From Sphingobium sp. YR768 (GTDB lineage: Bacteria > Pseudomonadota > Alphaproteobacteria > Sphingomonadales > Sphingomonadaceae), in NCBI RefSeq assembly GCF_900111125.1, contig NZ_FOGE01000019.1, positions 26,468 through 90,467 on the forward strand: 64,000 bases of DNA. The letters are read 5' to 3'. Positions 43,765 through 52,487 of the stretch are shown here, piece after piece. Positions within the stretch are counted from its first letter, which is position 1, and every line of letters starts with the position of its first letter. Both the position numbers and the translations under genes were made by a program. The notes under the pieces were generated by a model. It had not been told where the DNA came from and did no database searches. It saw nothing but the letters and a program-made list of their open reading frames with translations.

Positions 43765-45638
43765 TCCGCCGCCTCCAGCGCAGCCTGCCAGCGCGGCTGC
43801 TTTGGCGCGGGAAGGCCGGTTTCGGCTTCGCACTGCGCGCGCAAGGTCGCGATGTCGGGACCGAAGTCGAACACCTGCACGGCGCCACGCTCCGCCCTCG
43901 CTTTGGTACGCAGCGCCTGCGTCGCGGCGTCATCGACGTGACCGTCAGCCCCGATCACCACGCCATAAGCCTTCGCCCCCTCGACCGTGACCAGCCCCTG
44001 CACGATTTCTTTGGCGACCAGTGCGGGATCGCGGTCCAACGGATCGCCCCAGCCGCCGCCGCCCCATGTGATGAAGTGCAGGACGTCATTGGCCTCCACC
44101 GCCAGATCCTCGATCTTGTTCCCCACGATCGTCTGCGACCCATCTGGCTTTTCCAGGATCTTGCGCGCACGAGCACCCGGAGCGCCGCCATTCACGCCCC
44201 ATGGCGGCACGAACCAGCGGTCGTCATGGATAGCGATCTTGCCCGCTTCCAAAAAACGGTAGGACATGATGATGCCGTTGCCGCCACGATGCAGCCCCGC
44301 GCCGCCCGAATCGGCCACCGTCTCGTAACGTTCGATCACCAGCGGGAAGTAGCGCTCCAGAAATTCGTTGGGCACGTTGGTGAAGTTGGGGAAGAGCGAG
44401 TGGCCATCCGGCCCGTCACCCAGCGGACGCCCCGGTATCCCGCCAAAACCGATCTGGAACAGTTGGAAATATTCGCCCGCCTTGTCGAACCCCGAGTAGA
44501 AAAGATGCGGGCTGGAGGAGAAGCCTGCGGCGGTGAGAAATTCAGGCGTCTTCTGGCCCAGCAGGCCACCCAATATGTCGAACATACGGCCCAGCGCGTG
44601 GGTCCGCCCCGACAGCGCCGCCGGGAATTTCGGCTTGAGCAGCGACCCTTCGGGAATACGCACGTCGATCAGGTCATAATAACCATCGTTGAATAGGATC
44701 TGCGGATCGAAGATCATGATCATGTAGATGCCGAAGAACATGCGCATCATGTTTTCGTTCAGGAAAAAATTGATGGACGCCTGACTCTGCGGATCGGTGC
44801 CGTCGAAATCGAGCACGACCCGGCCATCTTCGCGCCACATGGTGCATTTGATCCTGTACGGGCCATAGCCTAGACCGTCGTCGCAGATATAATCTTCGAA
44901 ACTCACTTTCTCTTCGCTGATCGCCGTGTCGATCAGTTGCTTCATTGCCTTGTGATTACGTGCCAGCAGCTCTTCGCAGGCGGACACGAACACATCGTCG
45001 CCAAAGCGCTCGGCCATCTCCACGATGCGGCGCGACGCGACCCGGCAGGATGCGATCAGCGCATTTAGGTCCGCCTTGCACCAGTCGGGCGTGCGGACCT
45101 GATGCATGATCAGGCGGATGACGTCCTCATTGTAGACGCCCTGCTTGTAAATCTTGATCGGTGGAATGCGCACGCCCTCCTGAAAAATGGAGGTGGCGTC
45201 GATCGGCATGGACCCTGCGACCATGCCGCCAATGTCGGATTGATGCCCGAACATCGACGTATAGGCGATCAGGCGACCGTCCTTGAACACCGGCAGCAAA
45301 ACCAGCCAGTCGTTGCAATGGCTCACCGCGCCGCCGACCGAATAGGGGTCGGACAACATGATAAGGTCGCCCTCCTCCACCGTGCCGGCATAGCCGTCGA
45401 GGAACGGCCCGATATAGGAGCCGAACTGGCCCACGATCATGCGGCCCTTATGGTCCGCGATCAGTGGGAAGGCGTCGCCCTGTTCGCGAATGCCCGGCGA
45501 CATGGCGGTGCGCACCAGCGTCGCATCCATCTCGACACGGGCGTTGCGCAGGGCGTTTTCGATGATGTCGAGCGTAACCGGGTCGATGGCCTTCTTTTCG
45601 AAGGGCGCTTCGTTGCTCTGGATGATCCGTGCGGTCAT
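43761..45638 (-). CDS. hyuB: Hydantoinase B / oxoprolinase-type subunit
   Basis: This 625-residue protein is of the HyuB family (hydantoin utilisation protein B, N-methylhydantoinase B, oxoprolinase C-terminal part). It has the N-terminal IDPVTLDIIENALRNARVEMDATLVRTAMSPGIREQGDAFPLIADHKGRMIVGQFGSYIG and LIMLSDPYSVGGAVSHCNDWLVLLPVF, then SDSGGAGLHRGGNG-like (here ADSGGAGLHRGGNG) and the late WGGGGWGDPLDRDP motif. It forms an ATP-dependent enzyme with HyuA that opens five-membered cyclic amides; carboxylases of the acetophenone type are relatives. It lies 14 bases downstream of hyuA and overlaps the amidase gene by 4 bases. Substrate is likely a hydantoin-, lactam- or imide-like ring (inference). 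Confidence 0.9.
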   Translation of the reverse strand: MTARIIQSNEAPFEKKAIDPVTLDIIENALRNARVEMDATLVRTAMSPGIREQGDAFPLIADHKGRMIVGQFGSYIGPFLDGYAGTVEEGDLIMLSDPYSVGGAVSHCNDWLVLLPVFKDGRLIAYTSMFGHQSDIGGMVAGSMPIDATSIFQEGVRIPPIKIYKQGVYNEDVIRLIMHQVRTPDWCKADLNALIASCRVASRRIVEMAERFGDDVFVSACEELLARNHKAMKQLIDTAISEEKVSFEDYICDDGLGYGPYRIKCTMWREDGRVVLDFDGTDPQSQASINFFLNENMMRMFFGIYMIMIFDPQILFNDGYYDLIDVRIPEGSLLKPKFPAALSGRTHALGRMFDILGGLLGQKTPEFLTAAGFSSSPHLFYSGFDKAGEYFQLFQIGFGGIPGRPLGDGPDGHSLFPNFTNVPNEFLERYFPLVIERYETVADSGGAGLHRGGNGIIMSYRFLEAGKIAIHDDRWFVPPWGVNGGAPGARARKILEKPDGSQTIVGNKIEDLAVEANDVLHFITWGGGGWGDPLDRDPALVAKEIVQGLVTVEGAKAYGVVIGADGHVDDAATQALRTKARAERGAVQVFDFGPDIATLRAQCEAETGLPAPKQPRWQAALEAAE

Positions 45639-45652
45639 GTTCTGCGCTCCTG

Positions 45653-47701
45653 TCAGGCCAGGGTGATGAGGATGTTGCCGACAGCATCGAGCGTGCCGAT
45701 GCAGTCGGATTCGATCAGCGTGGTCGAGTCCATTTCCAGGACGATCGCCGGTCCCTGAATGACGTCCTTCGCCTTCAGCTTCGCGCGGTCGTAAATGATA
45801 GCAGGCTGCATGCGACCATTCATATAGAGTTGGTGATCGCGAACCTTGGCTTCGACCGGGTCGCCATTGCCCTCCTGCAACGGGGCCGCGGGCAGGTCGA
45901 GCGACTGGCCCATCGCGACCGCACGCAGGTTCACGATTTCATGTTCGCTATCCATGTTGAACGTGAAGAGGCGGTGATGTTCCTCATCGAACCGGTTGGT
46001 GAGGCCGATCAGGCCCTTGTCCCCAAGTTCGTCCAGCGTAACGTCCATCGGCACTTCAAAAGCCTGCCCCGAATAGCGGATGTCCACTTCGAAGCCGACG
46101 CTGATATCAGCGGCCGCGACACCTTCCTGCTCCAGCTCGCCCCGGATCTGCGCATCCATTTCGCGCATCACGTCGGCCAGCGCTTCGGCGCTGGTCTTGG
46201 ACGCCAGCGTGGAAAAGGAGCGCGCCGTTTCGGTGCGCATGCGCGTCGTCGCATCGCCAAGCGCACACAGCACGCCCGGCGATACCGGCGACACCGCAGG
46301 CCAGCTGCCCATCAGGCGGGCGACGGCATTGACATGGATCGGGCCCGCCCCGCCAAAGCCCATCAGCGCGAAGTCGCGCGGATCATAGCCCTGCTGGACG
46401 GAGATCATGCGCAGCGCACCGAACATATTCTCGTTCACGATATCGATGATGCCCCGTGCCGCCGCATAGAGGTCGATGCCCAGCGCGTCCGCAATGGTCT
46501 GCACCGCCTTGATCGATCCTTCGCGATCCAGGTTGAACGTACCGCCCAGCAGCGCTTCGGGTAGATAGCCCAGCACGACATTGGCGTCGGTCACGGTCGG
46601 CAGGGTGCCGCCCTTGCCATAGGCGACCGGCCCCGGCACGGCGCCGGCCGACTGAGGTCCGACACGCAGCGCCCTGGTCAGTTCGGGCACATAGGCGATG
46701 GAACCGCCACCCGCGCCCACCGTCTTGACGTCCAGCGCAGAAGCACGCACGGCAAGATGGCCGACTTCGGTCGTGCGCACGCGCCGTGCTTCGAGATTTT
46801 CGATCAGCGCCACGTCGGTGGAGGTGCCGCCGACGTCCAGCGTCAGGATATTCCTGATGCCCGCATTCTTACCCACCCAGATCGCGCCGGTGACACCGCC
46901 CGCCGGCCCGGACATCAACAGCGACACCGGATGCTCTTCGGACTTTTCGGATGTCATGAGGCCACCGTCCGACCGCAGCAGCGACAGCTTGCCCGCCATG
47001 CCCGCGTCGCGCAGCCTGGATCGCAGGTTGCGGACATAGCGGCCCACCACCGGGCGCACGGCAGCATTGGCGACGGTGGTCAACGTCCGCTCATATTCCT
47101 GCATTTCCGGCAGGACGACATGGCTGAGCGACACCGGGACGTCGGGCAGGATTTCCGCCGCCAGTTCGCCCACGCGCTGTTCATGCGCGCCATTCAGATA
47201 GGCGTTCATCAAGGACACGGTCAGCGCCTCGACTCCCTGCGCCTTCAGCTTCTTCAGCTGCGCGCGAATATCGTCCTCATCGATCGGACGCAGTTCCTGC
47301 CCCTGCGCGGTCATGCGCCCATTGATCTCGAACGTGTCTTCCAGCGTCGCGAGCGGTTCCGGCTTGGGCCACACGATCCAGCCCGCCAGACCGCCCGGCA
47401 CGAAACTGCGTGCGATCTGCATGATCTGGCGGTAGCCCTCCGTCACGATCAGGCCCACACGGGCGCCCTTTCCTTCCAGCACCGCGTTGGTCGCGACGGT
47501 GGTGCCATGCAGGAAATATTCGATGTCGGCAGGCGTGATCCCGGCCTTGCCGCAGATCGCCTCGACACCATTCAATATCCCTTCGGAACTGTCATGTGGC
47601 GTCGACGGCGTCTTGTGCCGCCAGAATGCGCCACTGCCCTGATCGAACAGCAAAAGGTCGGTGAACGTGCCGCCAACATCGACGCCCAAGCGATAGGCCA
47701 T
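45653..47701 (-). CDS. hyuA: Hydantoinase A / oxoprolinase-type ATP-binding subunit
   Basis: This 682-residue ASKHA-fold subunit has the phosphate-binding motif YRLGVDVGGTFTDLLLFD, the FLHGTTVATNAVLEGKGARVGLIVTEGYRQI segment, LSHVVLPEMQEYERTLTTVANAAV, the second nucleotide motif ILTLDVGGTSTDVALI and GFGGAGPIHVNAVARLMG. HyuA-type subunits activate the ring substrate with ATP together with HyuB. Length agrees with N-methylhydantoinase A and the oxoprolinase N-terminal part. It is the first gene of the three-gene unit hyuA-hyuB-amidase. Upstream (47714-47735) lies an inverted repeat GCGGGC-CAT-GCCCGC, and further up the terminator of the neighbouring aldehyde dehydrogenase. The island operator was not found in its promoter region. 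Confidence 0.92.
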   Translation of the reverse strand: MAYRLGVDVGGTFTDLLLFDQGSGAFWRHKTPSTPHDSSEGILNGVEAICGKAGITPADIEYFLHGTTVATNAVLEGKGARVGLIVTEGYRQIMQIARSFVPGGLAGWIVWPKPEPLATLEDTFEINGRMTAQGQELRPIDEDDIRAQLKKLKAQGVEALTVSLMNAYLNGAHEQRVGELAAEILPDVPVSLSHVVLPEMQEYERTLTTVANAAVRPVVGRYVRNLRSRLRDAGMAGKLSLLRSDGGLMTSEKSEEHPVSLLMSGPAGGVTGAIWVGKNAGIRNILTLDVGGTSTDVALIENLEARRVRTTEVGHLAVRASALDVKTVGAGGGSIAYVPELTRALRVGPQSAGAVPGPVAYGKGGTLPTVTDANVVLGYLPEALLGGTFNLDREGSIKAVQTIADALGIDLYAAARGIIDIVNENMFGALRMISVQQGYDPRDFALMGFGGAGPIHVNAVARLMGSWPAVSPVSPGVLCALGDATTRMRTETARSFSTLASKTSAEALADVMREMDAQIRGELEQEGVAAADISVGFEVDIRYSGQAFEVPMDVTLDELGDKGLIGLTNRFDEEHHRLFTFNMDSEHEIVNLRAVAMGQSLDLPAAPLQEGNGDPVEAKVRDHQLYMNGRMQPAIIYDRAKLKAKDVIQGPAIVLEMDSTTLIESDCIGTLDAVGNILITLA

Positions 47702-47882
47702 GCAATTGCTCCTGATGGCGGGCCATGCCCGCGATTATGCTCGTACGGTGCGGCGGAACGACGGCGCATGGGACGTGCGCGGTCGATTGCCGTTGATCCG
47801 ATCCTCACCGAAAGTGCCGGGGGCTGAACAGATTGGCGGCGTGTTTGCTCGCGCAGCGGTCATGCCGTGCGGGTCAGCCCAA

Positions 47883-47913
47883 AAAGAAACCCGCCATGTC
47901 GGACATGGCGGGC
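47883..47913 (-). terminator. Rho-independent terminator after aldehyde dehydrogenase copy 3
   Basis: On the minus strand a 10-base-pair stem (CCCGCCATGT with ACATGGCGGG, 47890-47912) is followed by TTTCTTTTT, directly downstream of the aldehyde dehydrogenase gene. It insulates the hydantoinase operon. Confidence 0.9.
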
Positions 47914-47937
47914 AGATAAGGACCGATGATCAGGCGG

Positions 47938-49440
47938 TTACAGGACCGCGCAGACCGTTTTCCATTCCAGATAGGAATCAAGCGCCTGCTTGCCGCTATC
48001 CCGGCCCCATCCCGACCGCTTGACCCCGCCGATAGGAAGCGAAGCGTCATACATGGCATGACAGTTGATCCATACGGTGCCCGCCTCGATCGCGCTGCTC
48101 ATGCGATGCGCCGTGGATAGCGATTCCGTCCATACGCTCGCTGCCAAACCATATTGGCTGTCGTTGGCCGCCGCGATCACATCCTCGACATCGTCGAATG
48201 GCTGGGCGACCACGACCGGTCCGAACACTTCCTCCTGCACGATCTCCATGTCCGGTCGCACATCCGTGACGACCGTCGGCGCCATGAAGGTGCCCGCATT
48301 GCCCAGCAATTCGCCCCCGGACAATATGCTGGCGCCGTCCTTGCGTGCGCCATCGACAAAGCGCGCGACGCGGTCGGCGTGGCGGGACGACACCAGCGGC
48401 CCCATCTGCGTTACAGGGTCAAGGCCGTGGCCCATCGCCAGTCCCTGCCCGTAACGCACCACGCCTTCCACCACCTGATCGTGGATCGAACGGTGGACAT
48501 ACAGGCGCGATCCCGCGATGCACACCTGCCCCGCGTTGAAGAAGATCGCGTTGGCGACGCCCGGAATGGCTAGCTCCAGATCAGCGTCAGGCATGACGAT
48601 AGCAGGCGATTTGCCGCCCAGCTCCAGCGTCATGCGTTTGAAGTCCGTCTTGGCCGCATCCATGATCGCCCGGCCCGTGGCAGTGGAACCGGTGAAGGCG
48701 ATCTTCGCCACGCCCGGATGACTGGCCAGTGCAGCGCCTGCGGTCGCGCCCGCGCCAGTGACGATGTTGAGCACGCCAGCCGGCAACCCCGCCTCCATCA
48801 TGATTTCGCCCAGCAACAGCGCGGACAGCGTCGTATCTTCGGCAGGCTTCAGCACGATCGTGCAGCCGGCCGCGAGTGCCGGCGCCAGCTTCATCGCGGT
48901 CAGGACCAGCGGAGAATTCCAGGGCACGATGGCCGCCACGACGCCGACGGGTTCCCGCACGGTCCAGCTGCGCACCTGCTTGCCTTCGGGCTGATAGTTG
49001 ATCGAGCTGTCGATCATATTGCCTTCGATCATCATCGACTGGCCGGCGAAGAAACGAAACTGGCCGATGGCGCCGGGGATTTCGGCCCAGCGTCCCACGA
49101 ACAGCGGCTTGCCCTGATCAAGCGTTTCCAGTTCCGCCAGATCGTCGATCCGCGCTTCCATCAGGTCGGCGATCTTCCACAGGATGCCCGCCCGCTGTGC
49201 CGGCGTCATCCTCCGCCATACCGGCAACGCTCGCCTGGCGGCCTGCACGGCGTCATCGACATCGCTTGCAGACGCGTCTGCGATCAGGCCGATCGTCCCG
49301 TTCGTGGCCGGGTCCACGGTCGGCAGCGTTTCGGCGGCCTCGCTCCACTGCCCATCGATCAACAAGCCCTGCCCCTGCGCCCGCCGATCGAGAAAAGCAC
49401 GCGTTTCGGGGCGAAGGTCGGGGCGGTTGATCTGAACCAT
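47938..49440 (-). CDS. NAD(P)-dependent aldehyde dehydrogenase (copy 3)
   Basis: This 500-residue aldehyde dehydrogenase has LLIDGQWSEAAETLPTVDPATNGTIG, the PWNSPLVLTAMKLAPALAAGC segment, catalytic Glu in MTLELGGKSPAIVMPDADLE and nucleophile Cys in FFNAGQVCIAGSRLYVH. The ATG at 49440 is chosen because GAGGA lies 7 bases upstream; longer readings (ATG at 49461 and 49497) are possible. It diverges from the IclR regulator gene; the 192-base spacer contains two island operator sites, one of them the only perfect TATCCG/CGGATA copy. This makes it a prime target of that regulator. It probably oxidises an aldehyde intermediate made by the alcohol dehydrogenase at 53347 or by one of the hydroxylases. 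Confidence 0.93.
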   Translation of the reverse strand: MVQINRPDLRPETRAFLDRRAQGQGLLIDGQWSEAAETLPTVDPATNGTIGLIADASASDVDDAVQAARRALPVWRRMTPAQRAGILWKIADLMEARIDDLAELETLDQGKPLFVGRWAEIPGAIGQFRFFAGQSMMIEGNMIDSSINYQPEGKQVRSWTVREPVGVVAAIVPWNSPLVLTAMKLAPALAAGCTIVLKPAEDTTLSALLLGEIMMEAGLPAGVLNIVTGAGATAGAALASHPGVAKIAFTGSTATGRAIMDAAKTDFKRMTLELGGKSPAIVMPDADLELAIPGVANAIFFNAGQVCIAGSRLYVHRSIHDQVVEGVVRYGQGLAMGHGLDPVTQMGPLVSSRHADRVARFVDGARKDGASILSGGELLGNAGTFMAPTVVTDVRPDMEIVQEEVFGPVVVAQPFDDVEDVIAAANDSQYGLAASVWTESLSTAHRMSSAIEAGTVWINCHAMYDASLPIGGVKRSGWGRDSGKQALDSYLEWKTVCAVL

Positions 49441-49538
49441 ATGCAATTCCTCAATACTCATGGCGATGCACGGCATCGCGACCTGATTGACGAACATTCA
49501 TCAATGATCAGCAATGCCGAACGATGAAATCTCCATTT

Positions 49539-49555
49539 TATCCGGCAGGCGGATA
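49539..49555. promoter_or_regulatory. Island operator site 5 (TATCCG-GCAGG-CGGATA)
   Basis: This perfect 6+6 inverted repeat is 98 bases upstream of the aldehyde dehydrogenase start and 77 bases upstream of the iclR-type start, in their shared divergent region. Confidence 0.65.
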
Positions 49556-49590
49556 GATTATGCTTTTATATCCGCGTTGCGAGAATTGCA

Positions 49591-49607
49591 TGGTCACCTG
49601 TCGGACA
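49591..49607. promoter_or_regulatory. Island operator site 6 (TGGTCA-CCTGT-CGGACA)
   Basis: This second copy in the same divergent region has one deviation in the left half and ends 25 bases before the ATG of the IclR-family gene. The position suggests autoregulation. Confidence 0.5.
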
Positions 49608-49632
49608 TGAAAGCGTCATGAAGGAGTCGCAT

Positions 49633-50421
49633 ATGGAAAAAGGCGTTCCCATCCGGTCCATCAGTCGTTCGATCGCCGCGTTGAAAGCGATCAACGAAAA
49701 AGGGTCGCTCAGCATGATGGAAATCTCACGCGCGTCGCGCGTACCCTATCCCACCGCATGTCGTATCGTGCAGACGCTTCTGTATGAAGGCCTGATCGAG
49801 CAGGAACCGTCGCGCAAGCGTTATCGGGCCACGGCGCTGGTGCAGACGCTTTCCCACGGGTTTCAGCATCGCGACAAACTCGTCAGCTGCGCCCGCCCGC
49901 ACATCATGGACCTTACCCGCGAAGTCGGCTGGCCGATTTCGATCGCGATTCGCGTCGGCCGCCGCATGATGCTGCGCGACAGCACGCATAGCAGCACCGC
50001 GCTGACGTTCGAAAACTACTATCCAGGCTTCACCCTGCCGATCCTGGACAGCGCATCGGGCAAGCTGTCGCTGGCCTTCGCGGCGGACGAGGAGCGCGAG
50101 ATGCTGCTCGGCTGGATGAGCGAGATGCCCGAGGTCGATCTGGACTATCTGCGGTCGGCGCAGGCCGGGCTGGACGTCGAAAAGATCCGCCGGGACGGCT
50201 ATGCCGTTCAGGGCCGCAACCATTATAACCGCACCCCCGGCAAGACGTCGTCCATCGCCGTCCCCATTTTCAACGATGGTGAGTTCGAAGCGGCTATGAC
50301 AATGGTCTTCTTCGTCAACGCCATGAAGCTGGATGCCGCGCTCGATCGGTATCTGCCCACGCTTAAACGCTATGCGGCGGCGATCTCCAGCGACCTGAGT
50401 GGAGATGGCGGCCGGGCCTGA
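49633..50421 (+). CDS. IclR-family transcriptional regulator
   Basis: This 262-residue regulator has an N-terminal winged helix-turn-helix (SISRSIAALKAINEKGSLSMMEISRASRVPYPTACRIVQTLLYEGLIEQEPSRKRYRATALV, about 6-70) and a C-terminal IclR effector-binding domain (about 85-255, with LPILDSASGKLSLAFA and TSSIAVPIFNDGEFEAAMTMVFF). I use the ATG at 49633, preceded by AAGGAG 7 bases upstream; an ATG at 49618 would add five residues. IclR proteins of soil bacteria typically activate or repress catabolic operons in response to an aromatic or acid intermediate. It is the only regulator gene in the 48-kb island, and two copies of the 17-base repeat lie in its own promoter region, so it is the best candidate for the island-wide regulator. 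Confidence 0.93.
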   Translation: MEKGVPIRSISRSIAALKAINEKGSLSMMEISRASRVPYPTACRIVQTLLYEGLIEQEPSRKRYRATALVQTLSHGFQHRDKLVSCARPHIMDLTREVGWPISIAIRVGRRMMLRDSTHSSTALTFENYYPGFTLPILDSASGKLSLAFAADEEREMLLGWMSEMPEVDLDYLRSAQAGLDVEKIRRDGYAVQGRNHYNRTPGKTSSIAVPIFNDGEFEAAMTMVFFVNAMKLDAALDRYLPTLKRYAAAISSDLSGDGGRA

Positions 50422-50440
50422 CCGCCCGCTCCCGATGGCT

Positions 50441-50457
50441 TGCCCGCACAGCGGATA
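50441..50457. promoter_or_regulatory. Island operator site 7 (TGCCCG-CACAG-CGGATA)
   Basis: This copy of the 17-base family lies in the 90-base spacer between the iclR-type stop and the LeuC-like copy 2 start, ending 54 bases before that ATG. It suggests that the six-gene operon has its own regulated promoter rather than read-through from the regulator gene. Confidence 0.55.
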
Positions 50458-50511
50458 GCTGCGCGACCGATACTGTTCCCGTCGGTCGCGCAGCCGATAG
50501 CATCGCCCATC

Positions 50512-51888
50512 ATGCCACGCACACTTTACGATAAGCTATGGGACGCGCATGTCGTCCTGAACGACACCAGCGGTCGAACTCTGCTCTATGTCGATCGCCA
50601 TCTGCTGCATGAGGTCAGCACGCCGCAAAGTTTCGAGATGTTGCGGCAGGAGGGGCTTGCGGTGCGCCGCCCGGACACCCAGCTGGCAGTGGCGGATCAT
50701 AGCGTACCCACCCATGATCGCGGACAACCGATCGAAGATCCGCGCGCCGCCGCGCAGGTGAGCCTGCTGGAGAAAAACTGCGAAGATTTCGGCATCGAAT
50801 ATCTGTCGCTGACAGGGGACGATCAGGGCATCGTGCATGTCATCAGCCCGGAACAGGGCTTTACCCTTCCAGGCGTGACGCTGGTATGCGGCGACAGCCA
50901 TAGTTCGACCCATGGCGCATTTGGCGCGCTCGCCTTCGGCATCGGCGCCAGCGAATGCGGCATCGTCATGGGCACGCAGACGCTATGGCAGACCCGTGCC
51001 AAATCCATGCGCGTGACCTTCGATGGCGTCGTGCAGCGGGGCGTGTCCGCGAAAGACATGGCCCTGGCGCTGATCGGTCGGATCGGCGCTGCGGGGGCCG
51101 TCGGCCACGCCATCGAATTTGCTGGTGACGCCGTGCGGGCGCTGTCGATGGAGGGGCGCATGACGCTCTGCAATATGGCGATCGAGGCGGGTTCGCGCAC
51201 CGGCCTTGTGGCCCCTGATGAAACCACCTTCGCCTATGTGCAACGACGCCCCCGCGCGCCTAAAGGCGCGATGTCGGATGCAGCGCTTGCCTATTGGCGC
51301 ACCCTGCCGTCCGACGCAGGCGCGCGTTTCGATCACGAAATACGGATCAACGCCGCCGCCATCGCCCCGCAGGTAACGTTCGGCACCAGTCCGGATCAGG
51401 TGCTGTCGATCGACCAGATCGTCCCCGCCGATACAACGGCCGGCCGCGCCCTGGACTATATGGGCGTGCAGGCTGGCACGCCGATCGCAGGCCTTGCCAT
51501 CGATCATGCCTTCATCGGCAGTTGCACGAACGGCCGGATCGAGGATCTGCGCGCTGCGGCTGCTATCGCACGGGGAAAGCAGGTTGCACCGGGTGTACGC
51601 GCATTGGTCGTTCCCGGATCGGGCGCAGTGAAGCGGCAGGCCGAATCCGAAGGCCTGGACCAGATATTTCTGGCCGCCGGTTTCGAATGGCGCGATCCAG
51701 GTTGTTCCCTGTGCGTCGCGATGAATGGCGACCGCCTGCCGAACGGCGCCCGCTGCGCGTCCACATCGAACCGCAATTTCGAGGGCCGCCAGGGTGCAGG
51801 CGCACGCACCCACTTGATGAGCCCGGCCATGGTCGCTGCCGCAGCGATTACGGGCCGGATCATGGACATAAGGACGATGCCGGCATGA
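50512..51888 (+). CDS. LeuC-type hydro-lyase large subunit (copy 2)
   Basis: This 458-residue aconitase-superfamily subunit has 4Fe-4S ligands Cys338 ([12 protein letters not shown]), Cys398 and Cys401 (PGCSLC) and the substrate region [25 protein letters not shown]. The ATG at 50512 (protein [15 protein letters not shown]) gives the usual N-terminus of the family; an upstream in-frame start would run through the operator. It overlaps the LeuD-like gene by 4 bases, and that gene overlaps a PEP-mutase/isocitrate-lyase-type lyase gene by 4 bases. This trio matches the logic of 2,3-dimethylmalate dehydratase plus dimethylmalate lyase from anaerobic nicotinate fermentation (known from Eubacterium barkeri). 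A substituted maleate or fumarate is therefore the suggested substrate rather than isopropylmalate. Confidence 0.9.
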   Translation: MPRTLYDKLWDAHVVLNDTSGRTLLYVDRHLLHEVSTPQSFEMLRQEGLAVRRPDTQLAVADHSVPTHDRGQPIEDPRAAAQVSLLEKNCEDFGIEYLSLTGDDQGIVHVISPEQGFTLPGVTLVCGDSHSSTHGAFGALAFGIGASECGIVMGTQTLWQTRAKSMRVTFDGVVQRGVSAKDMALALIGRIGAAGAVGHAIEFAGDAVRALSMEGRMTLCNMAIEAGSRTGLVAPDETTFAYVQRRPRAPKGAMSDAALAYWRTLPSDAGARFDHEIRINAAAIAPQVTFGTSPDQVLSIDQIVPADTTAGRALDYMGVQAGTPIAGLAIDHAFIGSCTNGRIEDLRAAAAIARGKQVAPGVRALVVPGSGAVKRQAESEGLDQIFLAAGFEWRDPGCSLCVAMNGDRLPNGARCASTSNRNFEGRQGAGARTHLMSPAMVAAAAITGRIMDIRTMPA

Positions 51889-52487
51889 AACCGCTCGACA
51901 AGGTCGAAGGACAGGCCATGTCCCTTCCGGATTCAGATGTCGATACCGACATCATCTACCCCGCCCGTTTCCTGCTGATCACGGAAAGGCAGGGCCTTGG
52001 CCGCTACGCTTTCCATGACCGGCGGGACGCCCCCGGCTTCCCGATCCGTCCTGATGAAGACAGCGCACCGCCTTTCCTGATCGCCGGTCCCAATTTCGGT
52101 TGCGGGTCCAGCCGGGAACAGGCCCCTTGGGCGCTCGATGGCCTTGGCATCCGAGTGATCATCGCGGAAAGTTTCGGCGAAATCTTTTACTCCAACTGTT
52201 TCAAGAACGGGATGCTGCCGATCCACTTCAACTTGGCGACCGTTACTATGCTGCACGAATGCGCCATCGCGGGAAACAGCTTCGCCGTCGATCTGGAACG
52301 GCAGCAATTGAGCGTTCAGGGCATGCGGCCACTGACGTTCGATGTAGCGGCAGGCAACCGTGAAGCGCTCCTCAACGGCTGGAGCGAGATCGCCTGCATC
52401 CGGGCGCTGCATACCGACGATATCCTTCATTTCGAAACGGCGCAGCGCGCCGCCGCCCCCTGGCTCTGGCAAGGAAAACAAGCATGA
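51885..52487 (+). CDS. LeuD-type hydro-lyase small subunit (copy 2)
   Basis: This 200-residue swivelling-domain partner of LeuC copy 2 has [27 protein letters not shown] at the N-terminus, [46 protein letters not shown] as core, and a late [17 protein letters not shown] segment. The substrate loop differs from that of copy 1, and the [11 protein letters not shown] wording is closer to that of ordinary LeuD proteins. The ATG at 51885 overlaps the LeuC stop and the gene's own stop overlaps the lyase start at 52484. Translation coupling across all three genes suggests that hydration and cleavage are consecutive steps. Confidence 0.9.
   Translation: MKPLDKVEGQAMSLPDSDVDTDIIYPARFLLITERQGLGRYAFHDRRDAPGFPIRPDEDSAPPFLIAGPNFGCGSSREQAPWALDGLGIRVIIAESFGEIFYSNCFKNGMLPIHFNLATVTMLHECAIAGNSFAVDLERQQLSVQGMRPLTFDVAAGNREALLNGWSEIACIRALHTDDILHFETAQRAAAPWLWQGKQA

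Noticed and set aside
39399..47701. A complete nicotinate (nic) pathway, since hydroxylase, maleate-isomerase-like and NicF-like genes are present.
   Set aside because: No nicotinate dehydrogenase subunits, no 2,5-dihydroxypyridine dioxygenase and no canonical maleate isomerase are seen, so only family resemblance remains.
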